Program-made: the position numbers and the translations under genes
Notes under the pieces: generated by a model
Seen by the model: the letters and a program-made list of their open reading frames with translations, nothing else
Database searches by the model: none
Told to the model about the DNA's origin: nothing
From: Treponema saccharophilum DSM 2985
Lineage (GTDB): Bacteria; Spirochaetota; Spirochaetia; Treponematales; Treponemataceae
Assembly: GCF_000255555.1 (NCBI RefSeq)
Contig: NZ_AGRW01000047.1
Span: 62,001 to 126,000, forward strand
Length of the DNA stretch: 64,000 bases
Direction of reading: 5' to 3'
Shown here: positions 44,023 to 53,600 of the stretch, one piece after another
Layout of the letters: every line of letters starts with the position of its first letter
Numbering within the stretch: position 1 is the stretch's first letter

Positions 44023-46509
44023 TTAATACACCTCTATCTCAACATCGCCGTCCGCACAATGCACCACTTTTGCGGGCAAATCTTCATCCTGCCAAAAATA
44101 TTCTTTCGCGGCATTCCATTGCGCCTTCGTTCCTTTGAATGTGATGTCACGAAGCGACGAGCAGCCAGAGAACGATGTGAAATCGATTTCAGTCAGACCT
44201 GCAGGAAGCACAATCGATTCGAGGGCTGTGCAACGTCCGAACGCGTCGTGGATAACCGTCACGCTCTCAGGAATCTTAATCGACTTGAGGGCTGTGCAGT
44301 CTTTGAAAGCGTCTCGCCCGATTGTCGTCACGCCCTCAGGAATCTCAAACGACTCGATTCCCGTACACTCTCTGAACGCATCCTTTTCGATAGCCGTTAT
44401 GTTAGGCGGAAACACGACCGACTTGAGATTTACACAATGAGAGAGCGCACCTTCATCGATTTTCGTCAGGCTCGAAGGAAGCTCAACCGACTTGATTCCC
44501 TTAACCCCATAGAACGCGCCGTACTCGATAAGCGTCACGCCCTCGGGAATGACAAGTTTCTCCGTCACGCCAGTGCTGACGCATTCTTCCACGCCATTGT
44601 CGTAAATGGCGAGCTTGTACGTGTCTGTTTTTATCACCTCATGATTCACCGCGATTGACGCTTCAGCGTCGGAGCATTTGACGGACTGAGCCGGCACGTT
44701 GTAATGCCATTTTCTCTCCTTTTCGATTTTCTCCCACTCAGCGACAGTTCCCGTGTATGTGATTTCAGAAAGCTTCTCGCAGTCTTGGAAAGCCTCCTTC
44801 TCGATTTTTTCCACGCCTTTTTCGATTACGAGAGTCTTTAACTTGTGGCATTCTTTGAATGAAGCATGTTCGATAATCTTCACGCTGCCCGGAATCCTCA
44901 AGGATTCAAATCTGCTATTGGTGCTGAATGCACCGGCTTCGATTTTTTCCACGCCGTTCGGAATCTCAAAGTCTTTAAGATACTCGCAACAATAGAACGC
45001 ACTGTTGCCGATTACCTTCAAGCTCGGAGGAAACACAATCTTTGTGAGCGACTTACAGTCCGTGAACGCACTGTCACCGATTTCCTCCAAGCCATCGGGA
45101 AACACAACTTGTTCAAGATAATTGCAATAATGGAACGCATTATCTTCGATTTTTTTCACGCCCTCTGGAATGAAGAGATAGACCGGCTCCGTCTTTTTCT
45201 TCCACGACACACAGCCGTCTTTTGAAATCGAAATGAACTTCTTGCTTGAGTCCTCAAGACCTCTCTCAATCGCAAACTTCCTGATTGCAATGGAATCCGC
45301 ACCCGTCGCAACAAAGTCGAGGAAAGCGGGAAGATTCGGCATCCACTTCGACACCTTGGAGTCCGCAAGCACAATCTCAAATCCGCCGTCCTCGGTCTGG
45401 ATTTGAAGATAGACGTTCTTGTCGTCGCGAATGACCTCCGCGTTCGTCTTATGCTCGCTCATAATCGACTCAAGCACGCTACTTGCAGACACGTTCTGAA
45501 CCTGTGCGATTTTCTCTTTCTTCGCCTCTTCCTTTCCCGCATTGAGCAAAAGGACGACTTTCTTCGTCTTTCCCGTCATGTCATAGAGCTTTTTCGTCTT
45601 CTCGTCGAACGTGAACAGCGGTGAATGCGACACGATTTTCTCGACGTTCTTCAAGTCATCGAACGCACCTTTTCTGATTTCCGTCAGCGTTGACGGAAGC
45701 TCGATTGACAGAACAGAGGCGCACTCCTTGAAGGCGTTTTCGCTGATTGCCGTCACGCCCTCGTCAAGTTTTATGCTCGTCGTGCTTTTGTCGAGGCATT
45801 TCACAGCAACGCCGTCTTCCACGAACACGAGCGGCTTCTGCCATTCGCCGTCGCTGCACTTCACGCTCGTTGCGGGAGCGTATTGCAAGAGATTTTCCAG
45901 CCCTTTCACCTTCTTCCATTGCTCAATCGTTCCCTCAAACACAATTTTCGAAAGAGAGGGACATCTTAAAAACGCTTCGGTCTGAATTTCAGACAGGCTC
46001 GAAGGAAGCTGCACAAACTTTAGCAAAGGATTTTTTTCAAATGCGTTATATTTGATTATCTGTGTGCCTTTGTGGATTATCACAGATTCAAGTTCGCTAA
46101 AGCCCTGAAACTCCCTGCCGATTTCCTTTACTCCTTCAGGAATCTCAATGGACTTCAGATGAAAGCAGAACAAGAACGCAGAAAAATCGATTTCCGTCAC
46201 GCCAGAAGGAATGACGACATTTTCTATATTATCGTCACGGCACTTTTTTAGAACTCCGTTTCTGATATAGAAAACTCCATCATCTTTGATGTCGTCAACC
46301 ATATCCATGAACTCTTTGTAAGTGATGACGCGAGTTCCGTTCTTCTTGGCTTTCTCAAGCTTCGAGCTTCCTGAGTTCGGGTCGTCGCACACGAGGATAT
46401 CCAAATCCTTTGTCACGCTCTTCCTGACCTCGAACTTCTTCGACGCTTTCTCGGTCAGCTCCGCACGAGTCATCTCATAATACTCGCCCGTAAAACATAC
46501 GCTTTCCAT
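44023..46509 (-). CDS. BRCT-LRR fusion protein B
   Basis: An 828-residue tandem paralogue of the preceding fusion: BRCT domain 1-72, LRR_5 block about 90-320, central domain about 350-465 (nearly identical to fusion A, including FISISKDGCVSWKKKTEP), LRR blocks about 470-620 and 665-800, and end VVHCADGDVEIEVY. The two differ most in the second and third LRR blocks, the parts expected to bind ligand. It has the same leader and ribosome site (AGGAGAAAG) as fusion A and the BRCT-DUF1963 gene. No signal peptide. Confidence 0.83.
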   Translation of the reverse strand: MESVCFTGEYYEMTRAELTEKASKKFEVRKSVTKDLDILVCDDPNSGSSKLEKAKKNGTRVITYKEFMDMVDDIKDDGVFYIRNGVLKKCRDDNIENVVIPSGVTEIDFSAFLFCFHLKSIEIPEGVKEIGREFQGFSELESVIIHKGTQIIKYNAFEKNPLLKFVQLPSSLSEIQTEAFLRCPSLSKIVFEGTIEQWKKVKGLENLLQYAPATSVKCSDGEWQKPLVFVEDGVAVKCLDKSTTSIKLDEGVTAISENAFKECASVLSIELPSTLTEIRKGAFDDLKNVEKIVSHSPLFTFDEKTKKLYDMTGKTKKVVLLLNAGKEEAKKEKIAQVQNVSASSVLESIMSEHKTNAEVIRDDKNVYLQIQTEDGGFEIVLADSKVSKWMPNLPAFLDFVATGADSIAIRKFAIERGLEDSSKKFISISKDGCVSWKKKTEPVYLFIPEGVKKIEDNAFHYCNYLEQVVFPDGLEEIGDSAFTDCKSLTKIVFPPSLKVIGNSAFYCCEYLKDFEIPNGVEKIEAGAFSTNSRFESLRIPGSVKIIEHASFKECHKLKTLVIEKGVEKIEKEAFQDCEKLSEITYTGTVAEWEKIEKERKWHYNVPAQSVKCSDAEASIAVNHEVIKTDTYKLAIYDNGVEECVSTGVTEKLVIPEGVTLIEYGAFYGVKGIKSVELPSSLTKIDEGALSHCVNLKSVVFPPNITAIEKDAFRECTGIESFEIPEGVTTIGRDAFKDCTALKSIKIPESVTVIHDAFGRCTALESIVLPAGLTEIDFTSFSGCSSLRDITFKGTKAQWNAAKEYFWQDEDLPAKVVHCADGDVEIEVY

Positions 46510-46534
46510 AAATCTCTTTCTCCTGTTATATATT

Positions 46535-46625
46535 TGTCATTCCGAACAAGTTTTCGGAATCTATGTATGATAACCGCAGATGCTGAAAGTATTTTTCTTG
46601 CGAAAAATACAGTTCAGCATGACAG
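46535..46625 (+). repeat. Dispersed element with nested hairpin
   Basis: ATTCCGAACAAGTTTTCGGAAT then AGATGCTGAAAGTATTTTTC, TTGC and GAAAAATACAGTTCAGCAT. Same subtype as the copies at about 39969 and 48131. Confidence 0.8.
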
Positions 46626-46633
46626 TCTTTCCC

Positions 46634-48109
46634 TTATAGCTCAAAGTCTCCGTCCGCACAGTGAACCACTTTTGCGGGGACGCTGAGATTCCACGCATTT
46701 CCTTTTTTTACGGTCTTCCACTCCGAAACCGTTCCGCCGAACGTGATTTGTGTAAGCGACTTTGCCCATATAAATGCCTCTTCATCGATTTCTTTCACGG
46801 ATTCGGGAATGAAAACGCTCTGTAGTTTTTCGCTGTAAAAGAAAGCTTTTTTTCCGATTTTTCTGACGTCGTCGGGGATTTTAAGGTTTTCCTTGTGCAC
46901 AGTCTCATAAAGCAGTTCATCGTTCCCCAAAGCAAAGCCGTCTTTTATCGTGAACTCAACGTCGAGGCTTATTGAATAGCCGAGGTTCTCAATGTTCGTG
47001 CCAGAAAACGCAAGCGCTCCGATTTTCTTTATCGATTTCGGGATATAAATCTCCGAAAGGTTCTCGCAGTCCAAAAACGCTCCCCTGCCAAGCTCCAGAA
47101 GGCTTTCGGGCAAACGAACTGACGTAAGACCGTTGCACATTCTGAACGCGTCCCTTTCAATGACTTCCAGAGTTTCGGGAAATGTTATTGATTTTATATG
47201 ACGGCTGTGCCAGAACGCGTTGTCTTCGATTTTTTTTAGCCCGTCCGTCAAAATCAGGTTCTTGAACTCTTTGCTGCGACCAATGGCGAAACTGCATGAG
47301 CCGACTGTGTTTATGCCATAAACAGAAAACGTGTTTTTCACGTTCGTCGAGCAGCCTTTGTATCTGCCGCTTGAGAACAGATTGGCGTTTCCGTCTGCGC
47401 CCGCGTTTATTGTTGCCCGCTCGTAAGATTCCGACGTTGACATATCGGCAAGCGAGATTTTGTTCGCTTTGAGCTCGGCATAAATCTCCGCTCCGTCTTT
47501 TTCTTGGTCAGAAAGTATCTCGATGATTTTTCTGATTTTCTCAATCCATTTTGCGCTGTTTTGAGAGAACCTGAACGAGCCTGCGTTCTTGCCAATCTGA
47601 AAGAAGACGCTCAAGCCTGTTTTTCTGTTCGTGAGGATTTGGTATTTTTCTCCCGCAGCTTCCGAAAGCAGCGAGGACAAAACAGCGTCAATGCTTGCGC
47701 CTTGCACTTGCTTTATCTTTTTGCTCTTTGCATCGTCGTGCGAAAGCTCTTTGACGTGCGCTTTCAAGATTGAGCTTCGCTTTATCAGCTTGTACGTCAG
47801 GCTTTCGCTCCTGCACTTAATTTCGTATTGCGTTTTCAAGGCGAAAAACCAAGACGAATCGAGGCACTCCACGTTGTCGCCGAGGCTCACCGTCATCAGC
47901 GAAGTGCAGTTTTTAAACGCGCTTTTCTTTATGTCAAGCATACTGTCAGGAATAGAAACCTCTTCCAGTGCCGAGCAGTCCTTGAACGCCTGCATAACGA
48001 CATACTTCACGCCCTCAGGGATAAGCGCACTCTTTATGCCCTTGTCAGAGACACCTTCCACAGTTTCCATATCATCTGAATAAATGATTCCGTCAACTGT
48101 CTTTCCCAT
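46634..48109 (-). CDS. BspA-like leucine-rich repeat protein 3
   Basis: A 491-residue cytoplasmic LRR_5 protein. Two LRR units lie at about 20-80, a divergent central domain at about 120-235 (KIKQVQGASIDAVLSSLLSE, FRFSQNSAKWIEKI), further LRR units at about 260-450, and the cap GTVSEWKTVKKGNAWN ends in VVHCADGDFEL. Cys and Ser content is higher than in its neighbours. AAGGAG lies 8 bp before the ATG; a longer frame enters a repeat. There is no BRCT domain. Confidence 0.8.
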   Translation of the reverse strand: MGKTVDGIIYSDDMETVEGVSDKGIKSALIPEGVKYVVMQAFKDCSALEEVSIPDSMLDIKKSAFKNCTSLMTVSLGDNVECLDSSWFFALKTQYEIKCRSESLTYKLIKRSSILKAHVKELSHDDAKSKKIKQVQGASIDAVLSSLLSEAAGEKYQILTNRKTGLSVFFQIGKNAGSFRFSQNSAKWIEKIRKIIEILSDQEKDGAEIYAELKANKISLADMSTSESYERATINAGADGNANLFSSGRYKGCSTNVKNTFSVYGINTVGSCSFAIGRSKEFKNLILTDGLKKIEDNAFWHSRHIKSITFPETLEVIERDAFRMCNGLTSVRLPESLLELGRGAFLDCENLSEIYIPKSIKKIGALAFSGTNIENLGYSISLDVEFTIKDGFALGNDELLYETVHKENLKIPDDVRKIGKKAFFYSEKLQSVFIPESVKEIDEEAFIWAKSLTQITFGGTVSEWKTVKKGNAWNLSVPAKVVHCADGDFEL

Positions 48110-48130
48110 TTTTGCTTCTCCTTTATATAT

Positions 48131-48204
48131 TTGTGCTTCGACTTCGCTCAGCAACCGCAGATGCTGAAAGTATTTTTCTTGCGAAAAATAAAGTTCAGCA
48201 TCAC
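48131..48204 (+). repeat. Dispersed element, second half with nested hairpin
   Basis: GTGCTTCGACTTCGCTCAGC, then AGATGCTGAAAGTATTTTTC and GAAAAATAAAGTTCAGCATCAC. One base of the inner stem is changed. Confidence 0.75.
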
Positions 48205-48223
48205 GGGGAAGCCTTGCCCAACT

Positions 48224-50230
48224 TCAAAGTTTAACGTTGCCGTCTGTGCAATAAACCACATCAATGGGCACGTTTTTGTGCCAGTCCGCACCTTTGTCAA
48301 CGCTCTTCCATTGCTCAACGGTGCCGCCGAACGAAATGATTGATAGTGAAGTGCAGCCTTCAAACGCCTCGTTTCCGATTTCCGTTATGACTGGCATGAA
48401 TGAAATGGATGTAAGATAGGCGCAGTCCTTAAAAGCTCCTCTTCCTATTTTGGTCACGTTGATTGGAGTCACCACGCTCACTGCGTCTTTTTTGCACGAA
48501 GTTATGACTCCGTTTTTGATTGTTACATTGTCAAGCCCATATATTTTCACGCTTTTTAACTTTGTGCCTTTGCACCAGTCCTCTCCTATTTTGATATTGT
48601 TCCACAGTTTTTCACTTCCGTAGTACCAGATCAAAGAAAACTTTTCACACCCAAAGAACGCCCTCGCTCCGATTTCCTTCAAGCCCACAGGGAAATCCAC
48701 GAACTTGAGGCACTTGCAGCCCTCGAAGGCACTCTCTCCGATTTTCGTCAACGTCGAAGGCATAACGACATTTTCCAATTCGCAATTCTGGAACGCCCTC
48801 GCTCCGATTTCCGTAATTCCTTCAGGAATCTCAATGTATTCAATCGACTTTAGCCCGGAAAACGCCTTTTCGCCGATTTTGCTCACGCCGTAGCCAAGAG
48901 AAATTCCGTTTATGTTCTTTCCACGGCGCTTCACCACCATATAGGCAGGCAGCTCACATTCACCGTCAAAGCATTTGACGCTCTTCAAAGGTGAACAAAC
49001 AGTCAGTTTTTCATTCTTGTCCGTCAACGCTTTCCACTGAGCAACTGTTCCGCCGAAGGAAATGGACATCAAAGAGCGGCAGCCGTCGAACACTCTTTTT
49101 CCGATTTTTTCCACGGTTTTGGGAATCTCTATCGAAACAAGATTTGTGCAAAGATTGAAGGCATAATCCCCGATTTCACTCACACTCGGAGAAATTACGA
49201 CGGATTCCAGCGTCTTGCTCTTCTCGAACGCTCTTCTTCGGATTTTCGTCGCACCCCCGCCAATGAAAAGAAGAACAGGATTCGTGTTTTTTCTGATTTT
49301 CACGACTCCGTTTCTGACATACAAAAACTTTCGGCTCGCGTCCTCAAAGCCGTTTTCAATCGCGTATTTTCTTAAAGACGCGACGTCTGTGCAGGACTCG
49401 GCAAAATCGAGTAATAAAGGAAGCGTCTTAGCCCATTTTTCCAACTTGGAATCAGAGAGCAGGATTTCGATGCCGCATTTTCCGATGTTCATGCGAAGAT
49501 ATGAGTCCTTTCCGTTTCGTACTATAGACACTATGGACACGCTGGATGCGTTTTCCTTGTGTTCAGCCACAATCGCGTCAAGGAGCGCGCTTGCAGAAAA
49601 CTTTTGCACTTTTTCGATTTTCTCTTTCTTCGCCTCTTCCTTTGCCGCCATCAGCGTGAGTATCGCTTTTTTTCTTTTTCCTGTCGCGTCATAGAGCCTT
49701 TTCTTTTTCGCGTCGAACGGGAACAGAGGGGAAGCCGAACTTATGCTTTCCACAACATTGCAGCCATCGAACGCATGTTCGCCGATTTTTGTGAGCGTGG
49801 ACGGAAGTGAAATCGATTTTAGTGCCGAGCAGTGCCAGAACGCATACTCTCCGATTTCCGTAACGCCATCGCAAATCACCAGCGACGAAAGCGATTTGCA
49901 ATTTTCGAACGCCCCATAGCAGATTTCAGCAACACTCTTAGGAATTGTTACCGAAGAAAGCGACAGGCAGCCCGCGAACGAAAACCAGCCGATTTTCGTC
50001 ACACCTTCTGGTATCTCTACCGAAGAAAGCGATGTGCAACCACCGAACGACTTATCGTCGATTTTTGTGAGCGTGGACGGAAGTGAAATCGATTTCAGTG
50101 CCGAGCAGTGCCGGAACGCATACTCTCCGATTTCCGTAACGTCGTCGGGGACAACCACGCTCTCCGCGTCTTTTTTGCATTCCGTTACAACGCCGTTTTC
50201 GATTGTCAAAACATCTTCTTCGCTAGCCAT
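48224..50230 (-). CDS. BspA-like leucine-rich repeat protein 4
   Basis: A 668-residue cytoplasmic LRR_5 protein. LRR units lie at about 20-175, the central domain at about 215-335 (VQKFSASALLDAIVAEHKEN, CGIEILLSDSKLEKWA), and LRR units with two cap-like GTVAQW/GSEKLW segments to the end (VVYCTDGNVKL). Its first 30 residues nearly match those of the gene at 37710, so the 5' ends were copied from one to the other. The start MASEED follows GAGGG by about 11 bp. It is the last LRR gene of the cluster. Confidence 0.8.
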   Translation of the reverse strand: MASEEDVLTIENGVVTECKKDAESVVVPDDVTEIGEYAFRHCSALKSISLPSTLTKIDDKSFGGCTSLSSVEIPEGVTKIGWFSFAGCLSLSSVTIPKSVAEICYGAFENCKSLSSLVICDGVTEIGEYAFWHCSALKSISLPSTLTKIGEHAFDGCNVVESISSASPLFPFDAKKKRLYDATGKRKKAILTLMAAKEEAKKEKIEKVQKFSASALLDAIVAEHKENASSVSIVSIVRNGKDSYLRMNIGKCGIEILLSDSKLEKWAKTLPLLLDFAESCTDVASLRKYAIENGFEDASRKFLYVRNGVVKIRKNTNPVLLFIGGGATKIRRRAFEKSKTLESVVISPSVSEIGDYAFNLCTNLVSIEIPKTVEKIGKRVFDGCRSLMSISFGGTVAQWKALTDKNEKLTVCSPLKSVKCFDGECELPAYMVVKRRGKNINGISLGYGVSKIGEKAFSGLKSIEYIEIPEGITEIGARAFQNCELENVVMPSTLTKIGESAFEGCKCLKFVDFPVGLKEIGARAFFGCEKFSLIWYYGSEKLWNNIKIGEDWCKGTKLKSVKIYGLDNVTIKNGVITSCKKDAVSVVTPINVTKIGRGAFKDCAYLTSISFMPVITEIGNEAFEGCTSLSIISFGGTVEQWKSVDKGADWHKNVPIDVVYCTDGNVKL

Positions 50231-50253
50231 TTTTGATAAACCCTCATCTTTTA

Positions 50254-50308
50254 TTGTCATTCCGAACAAGTTTTCAGAATCTATGCTTCGACTACGCTCA
50301 GCAACCGT
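50254..50308 (+). repeat. Dispersed element, first half with linker
   Basis: TGTCATTCCGAACAAGTTTT, CAGAATCTATGCTTCGAC and TACGCTCAGCAACCG; the second hairpin is absent. Confidence 0.75.
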
Positions 50309-50355
50309 AATTACTCAAGCAATGTTGGAAATTCTCCATCCCATCTAGGAAATTC

Positions 50356-50600
50356 TTCGTCCGACTTGGGATGGAGTTCGTCCTACTTGGGATGAAGTTC
50401 GTCCAACTTGGGATGGAGTTCGTCCTACTTGGGATGAAGTTCGTCCAACTTGGGATGGAGTCCGTCCGACTTGGGATGAAGTCCGTCCGACTTGGGATGA
50501 AGTCCGTCCGACTTGGGATGAAGTCCGTCCGACTTGGGATGAAGTCCGTCCGACTTGGGATGAAGTTCGTCCAACTTGGGATGGCTTTCGTCCGACTTTG
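50356..50600. repeat. 21-bp minisatellite, about 11.6 units
   Basis: Head-to-tail units of 21 bp with consensus TCCGTCCGACTTGGGATGAA plus G. Units 6 to 10 are identical. The outer units differ at three positions (TTCGTCC, CCTAC or CCAAC, GGATGGAG). The array lies just after the stop of the largest gene. On the minus strand a GTG-started frame would read GRTSSQV repeats, but it has no ribosome site of its own. Copy number probably varies between strains. Confidence 0.92.
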
Positions 50601-50601
50601 T

Positions 50602-53600
50602 TCAGCAGCAGTCCCACGTGTAGAACACCTTGCTAAAATCCAAGTTCCTCAAGTCCTCGCGCTTGATAAAGAAGTTCGCAACTCCCGAATCTCCCCACAT
50701 AATGCCCTCGTCTGTATCAATCTGGAGCAGAAGAACGTTGTGGTCTTTGAGCTCATCGCTTCTGTCGCGGGCGTCGCCTTGGCAGAACATCGGGTATCCT
50801 CCGACTTTGTGCCCGCCTTCGTTGCATTCGTTCCAATACTCTTCATAGACCTTTTTATCAAAGATTTCGTCCACACTTGTGTTCTCCTCAGGCTCTTTGA
50901 GTCCCAAATCCTTGATGACCTCACGCACAAGGCGCTCGAAACGCTCCTCGCAGCACGGATTGATATAATCTGTGTCCTCGTCGATATCCAGCTCGAACGT
51001 GTCGCAGAAAGGCAGATACACGCCGTCTGTGTCGCGGAAATCCTCTGCGGTCTTCACGCCCATCGCTTTGAGTTTTTCCACGTTCAACGCATTGCCGATT
51101 TTTTTGTGATACACAACGCGCCAGTTTTTCTGCGAAAGCGGATTATTGTAATCAAAGCCAGACTCATCATCATAAGGGGAGATGAAAAACTGCAAAATGC
51201 CCGTTGTCGGAAAGTCAGGCAAGTTTCCAAGATACATTCGCTCAAAGTTCAGCTGAGCAAGCAGAATCATCTTTCTGCCGTTTTCGTCAGTCGGGAACTC
51301 CTTGCCTTTTTTCCAGTACGGATACCCGCCGAACTTGCTGAACGTCGTGAACACAATAGACTCCTCTTCGGCACTTTCGCATTTTTCAGCCGTAAGATTA
51401 AGCACACTCGTTTTGCTCCGCTTCTTCACTTCGTCAAGAACCATCTTCGATGTCTTTTTGCTGTATGGGACTTTCTCTGTTTTGAGTTGCTGAATGTTTT
51501 GAAGGACGCTTTTGACTTTTTCTGCAACGAGGTCTTTTATCGTCTTTTGTGAAAGTTCGTCGTAGCCCGCGTCGTCGATGTTGCGGAACGGCTCTGCGGT
51601 TGCGATGATGAACTTCATTTCTTCAAGCGAAAGCCCTTTCTTAAAGATTATGCAAGTGCCAATCTTGATGTTCTCATTATAGCGGACGCTTCCTTTTTCC
51701 CATTTCATCAGCGAGAAGCGCGCTCGGTTGAAATCGACATCGCCGATTATGTTTTTGTCTTTGTCCAAGAACACGATTCGGCAGAATGCAAGCTTTCGAG
51801 CCTCTTTTGGACACATTTCGACAGCAAAAGGCTTGTCCTCTTCGATGTGAAACACACCGCACCTTGCTTTTTCCTTTCCGAGTTCGGTAAGCTCCATCTC
51901 TTGGATAATGTCATTTGCGTCGATTTTGCTTGCTTCGTCCTCATCGCTTTGGGAAAACTCTTTTTTGGGAACATCGAGCACTCTCGATTGAGTGATTGGC
52001 TTTTGCTCTGTATCGTCGTCGTCTTTGTGGAAGAGGCTTTTGATTTTCTCCCGCGCAATATCGCTGATTGTTTTTTTGCTCATTGCGTCAAAGCCCGCGT
52101 CATCGATTTTTCGGTAATTGTAAGCCGATGTGAGCAGACTGTGGATTTCTTCAAGCGAAAGACCTTTCTTGAAAATGATATATGTGTTCTTATCGATGAC
52201 CTCAAAGAAGCGGACTGTGTGGTTGAAGTTACAAAGCCACGTAAGCGAGAATCTTGCTCTGTCAAACTCGACATCATCGATAATGTTTTTGTTTTTGTCA
52301 AAGAAGAGGATTCGGCAGAACGCAAGGTTTCTCACCTCTTTTGGAAGCATCTCGACAGCGAAAGGCTCGTCCTCAACGATGTAAAACACACCGCAAGGCG
52401 CTTTTCGCTTTCCGACTTGGATAATATGCGGCTCTTTGATAATGCTTTTTGGAAGGAGATTGAGATACGCTTTGTTCTCCTCGTCGCTCGGCGTGCCAAA
52501 AATTTTGTCATTGTTTTCCCAATACAGCTCTTCCTTGCTCAGTCGCTTTCCCGTTTCGGTGAAATTGTCCCAGTCTTTTACGTGTGCGTTTACATCTTCA
52601 GGAAGCTCCGTGCCAGCGTTTCGGCAAATGCGGAAGCCAAAGTCGTAATCGCCAAGCATCGGCTCAGCCCACTTTTCGCTCAGAAGCTCCTCTTTGGTGC
52701 TTCTCCACGAACCGCCGAGCAAAAGCCGCTCTCCGTTTTCGTTCTCCTCGCTCCAGACCCATTCCCAGACAAGCCCGTACATATCATAAAGCCCGAATTT
52801 GTTTTCATTTTTATCCGCAACTTGAAGGTAAAGGTATTTAGCGTTTTTCCTGTAAACAACCAAATCATCAAGCCAGTCCTGACTTTTCGGGAGCTTGCCT
52901 GCGCAGAAAAGCCATTCCTCTTTTGTGGGAAGTCGCCAGCCGTTAGCGTCTTTGTCAAAAACGATTTCGGGATTTTTTTGAGCAGGATTTTGAGAAAAAA
53001 GCTGCCATTTCTTTGGATTTGTTTCACCGTCAACAGAATAGCACGGCTCCAGATTGCACGTGATACTGAGCGCATTGCAATAAATAATCGCATTGTAAAA
53101 GTTCACCGAATCAAGCACATTGTCCTCTCCAGCGAGCGAAAGACGACTTAGTTTCTGATACTCAAAATCCATTGCACAGTTGCTTTGCTCCTGATTTATC
53201 GGAGTTTTGAGCATTTCCACACTTCCCGACGGAGGCTCGATTCTGACTGTCGTAAAGTGCGCATAAGCGTCTTCGATTGTGCCCGTTATGCACGTGTCGG
53301 TTTCCTCAAAGTCCTCGTCGCTGTAAAAATCCTCATCATCATCTTCCTCGTATTCCTCGTCGTTGCAGTCCGTATAGTGATAAGTGTCTTTCAGAAGATT
53401 TTCGTGCCGCTCATTGCTCCAGTGGTAAGATAAATCAAGCGCGTCCATCTCAAGATATGTTAACTCTTGAAGCCTCTTTATCTCTTGGTCAATAAAAAAC
53501 GGCAGATACTCAAAGTCGCTCAAGAATGCTCTCGTCCTTTCTTCAAGGCTCTCCTCGCCGTGACCTTTGTAAAGGCTGTCAGCACACTCAAGATGAATGT

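Noticed and set aside
36492-46509. The BRCT proteins as fragments of DNA ligase LigA
   Set aside because: No adenylation, OB-fold or helix-hairpin-helix part is present, and each BRCT continues without break into DUF1963 or LRR.
50356-50600. CRISPR array
   Set aside because: Units are contiguous without unique spacers, the unit is only 21 bp, and no cas gene is visible.
50345-50617. A 90-codon minus-strand frame through the 21-bp repeat
   Set aside because: It starts at GTG inside the end of the giant gene without a ribosome site, and openness follows automatically from a 21-bp unit without stops.
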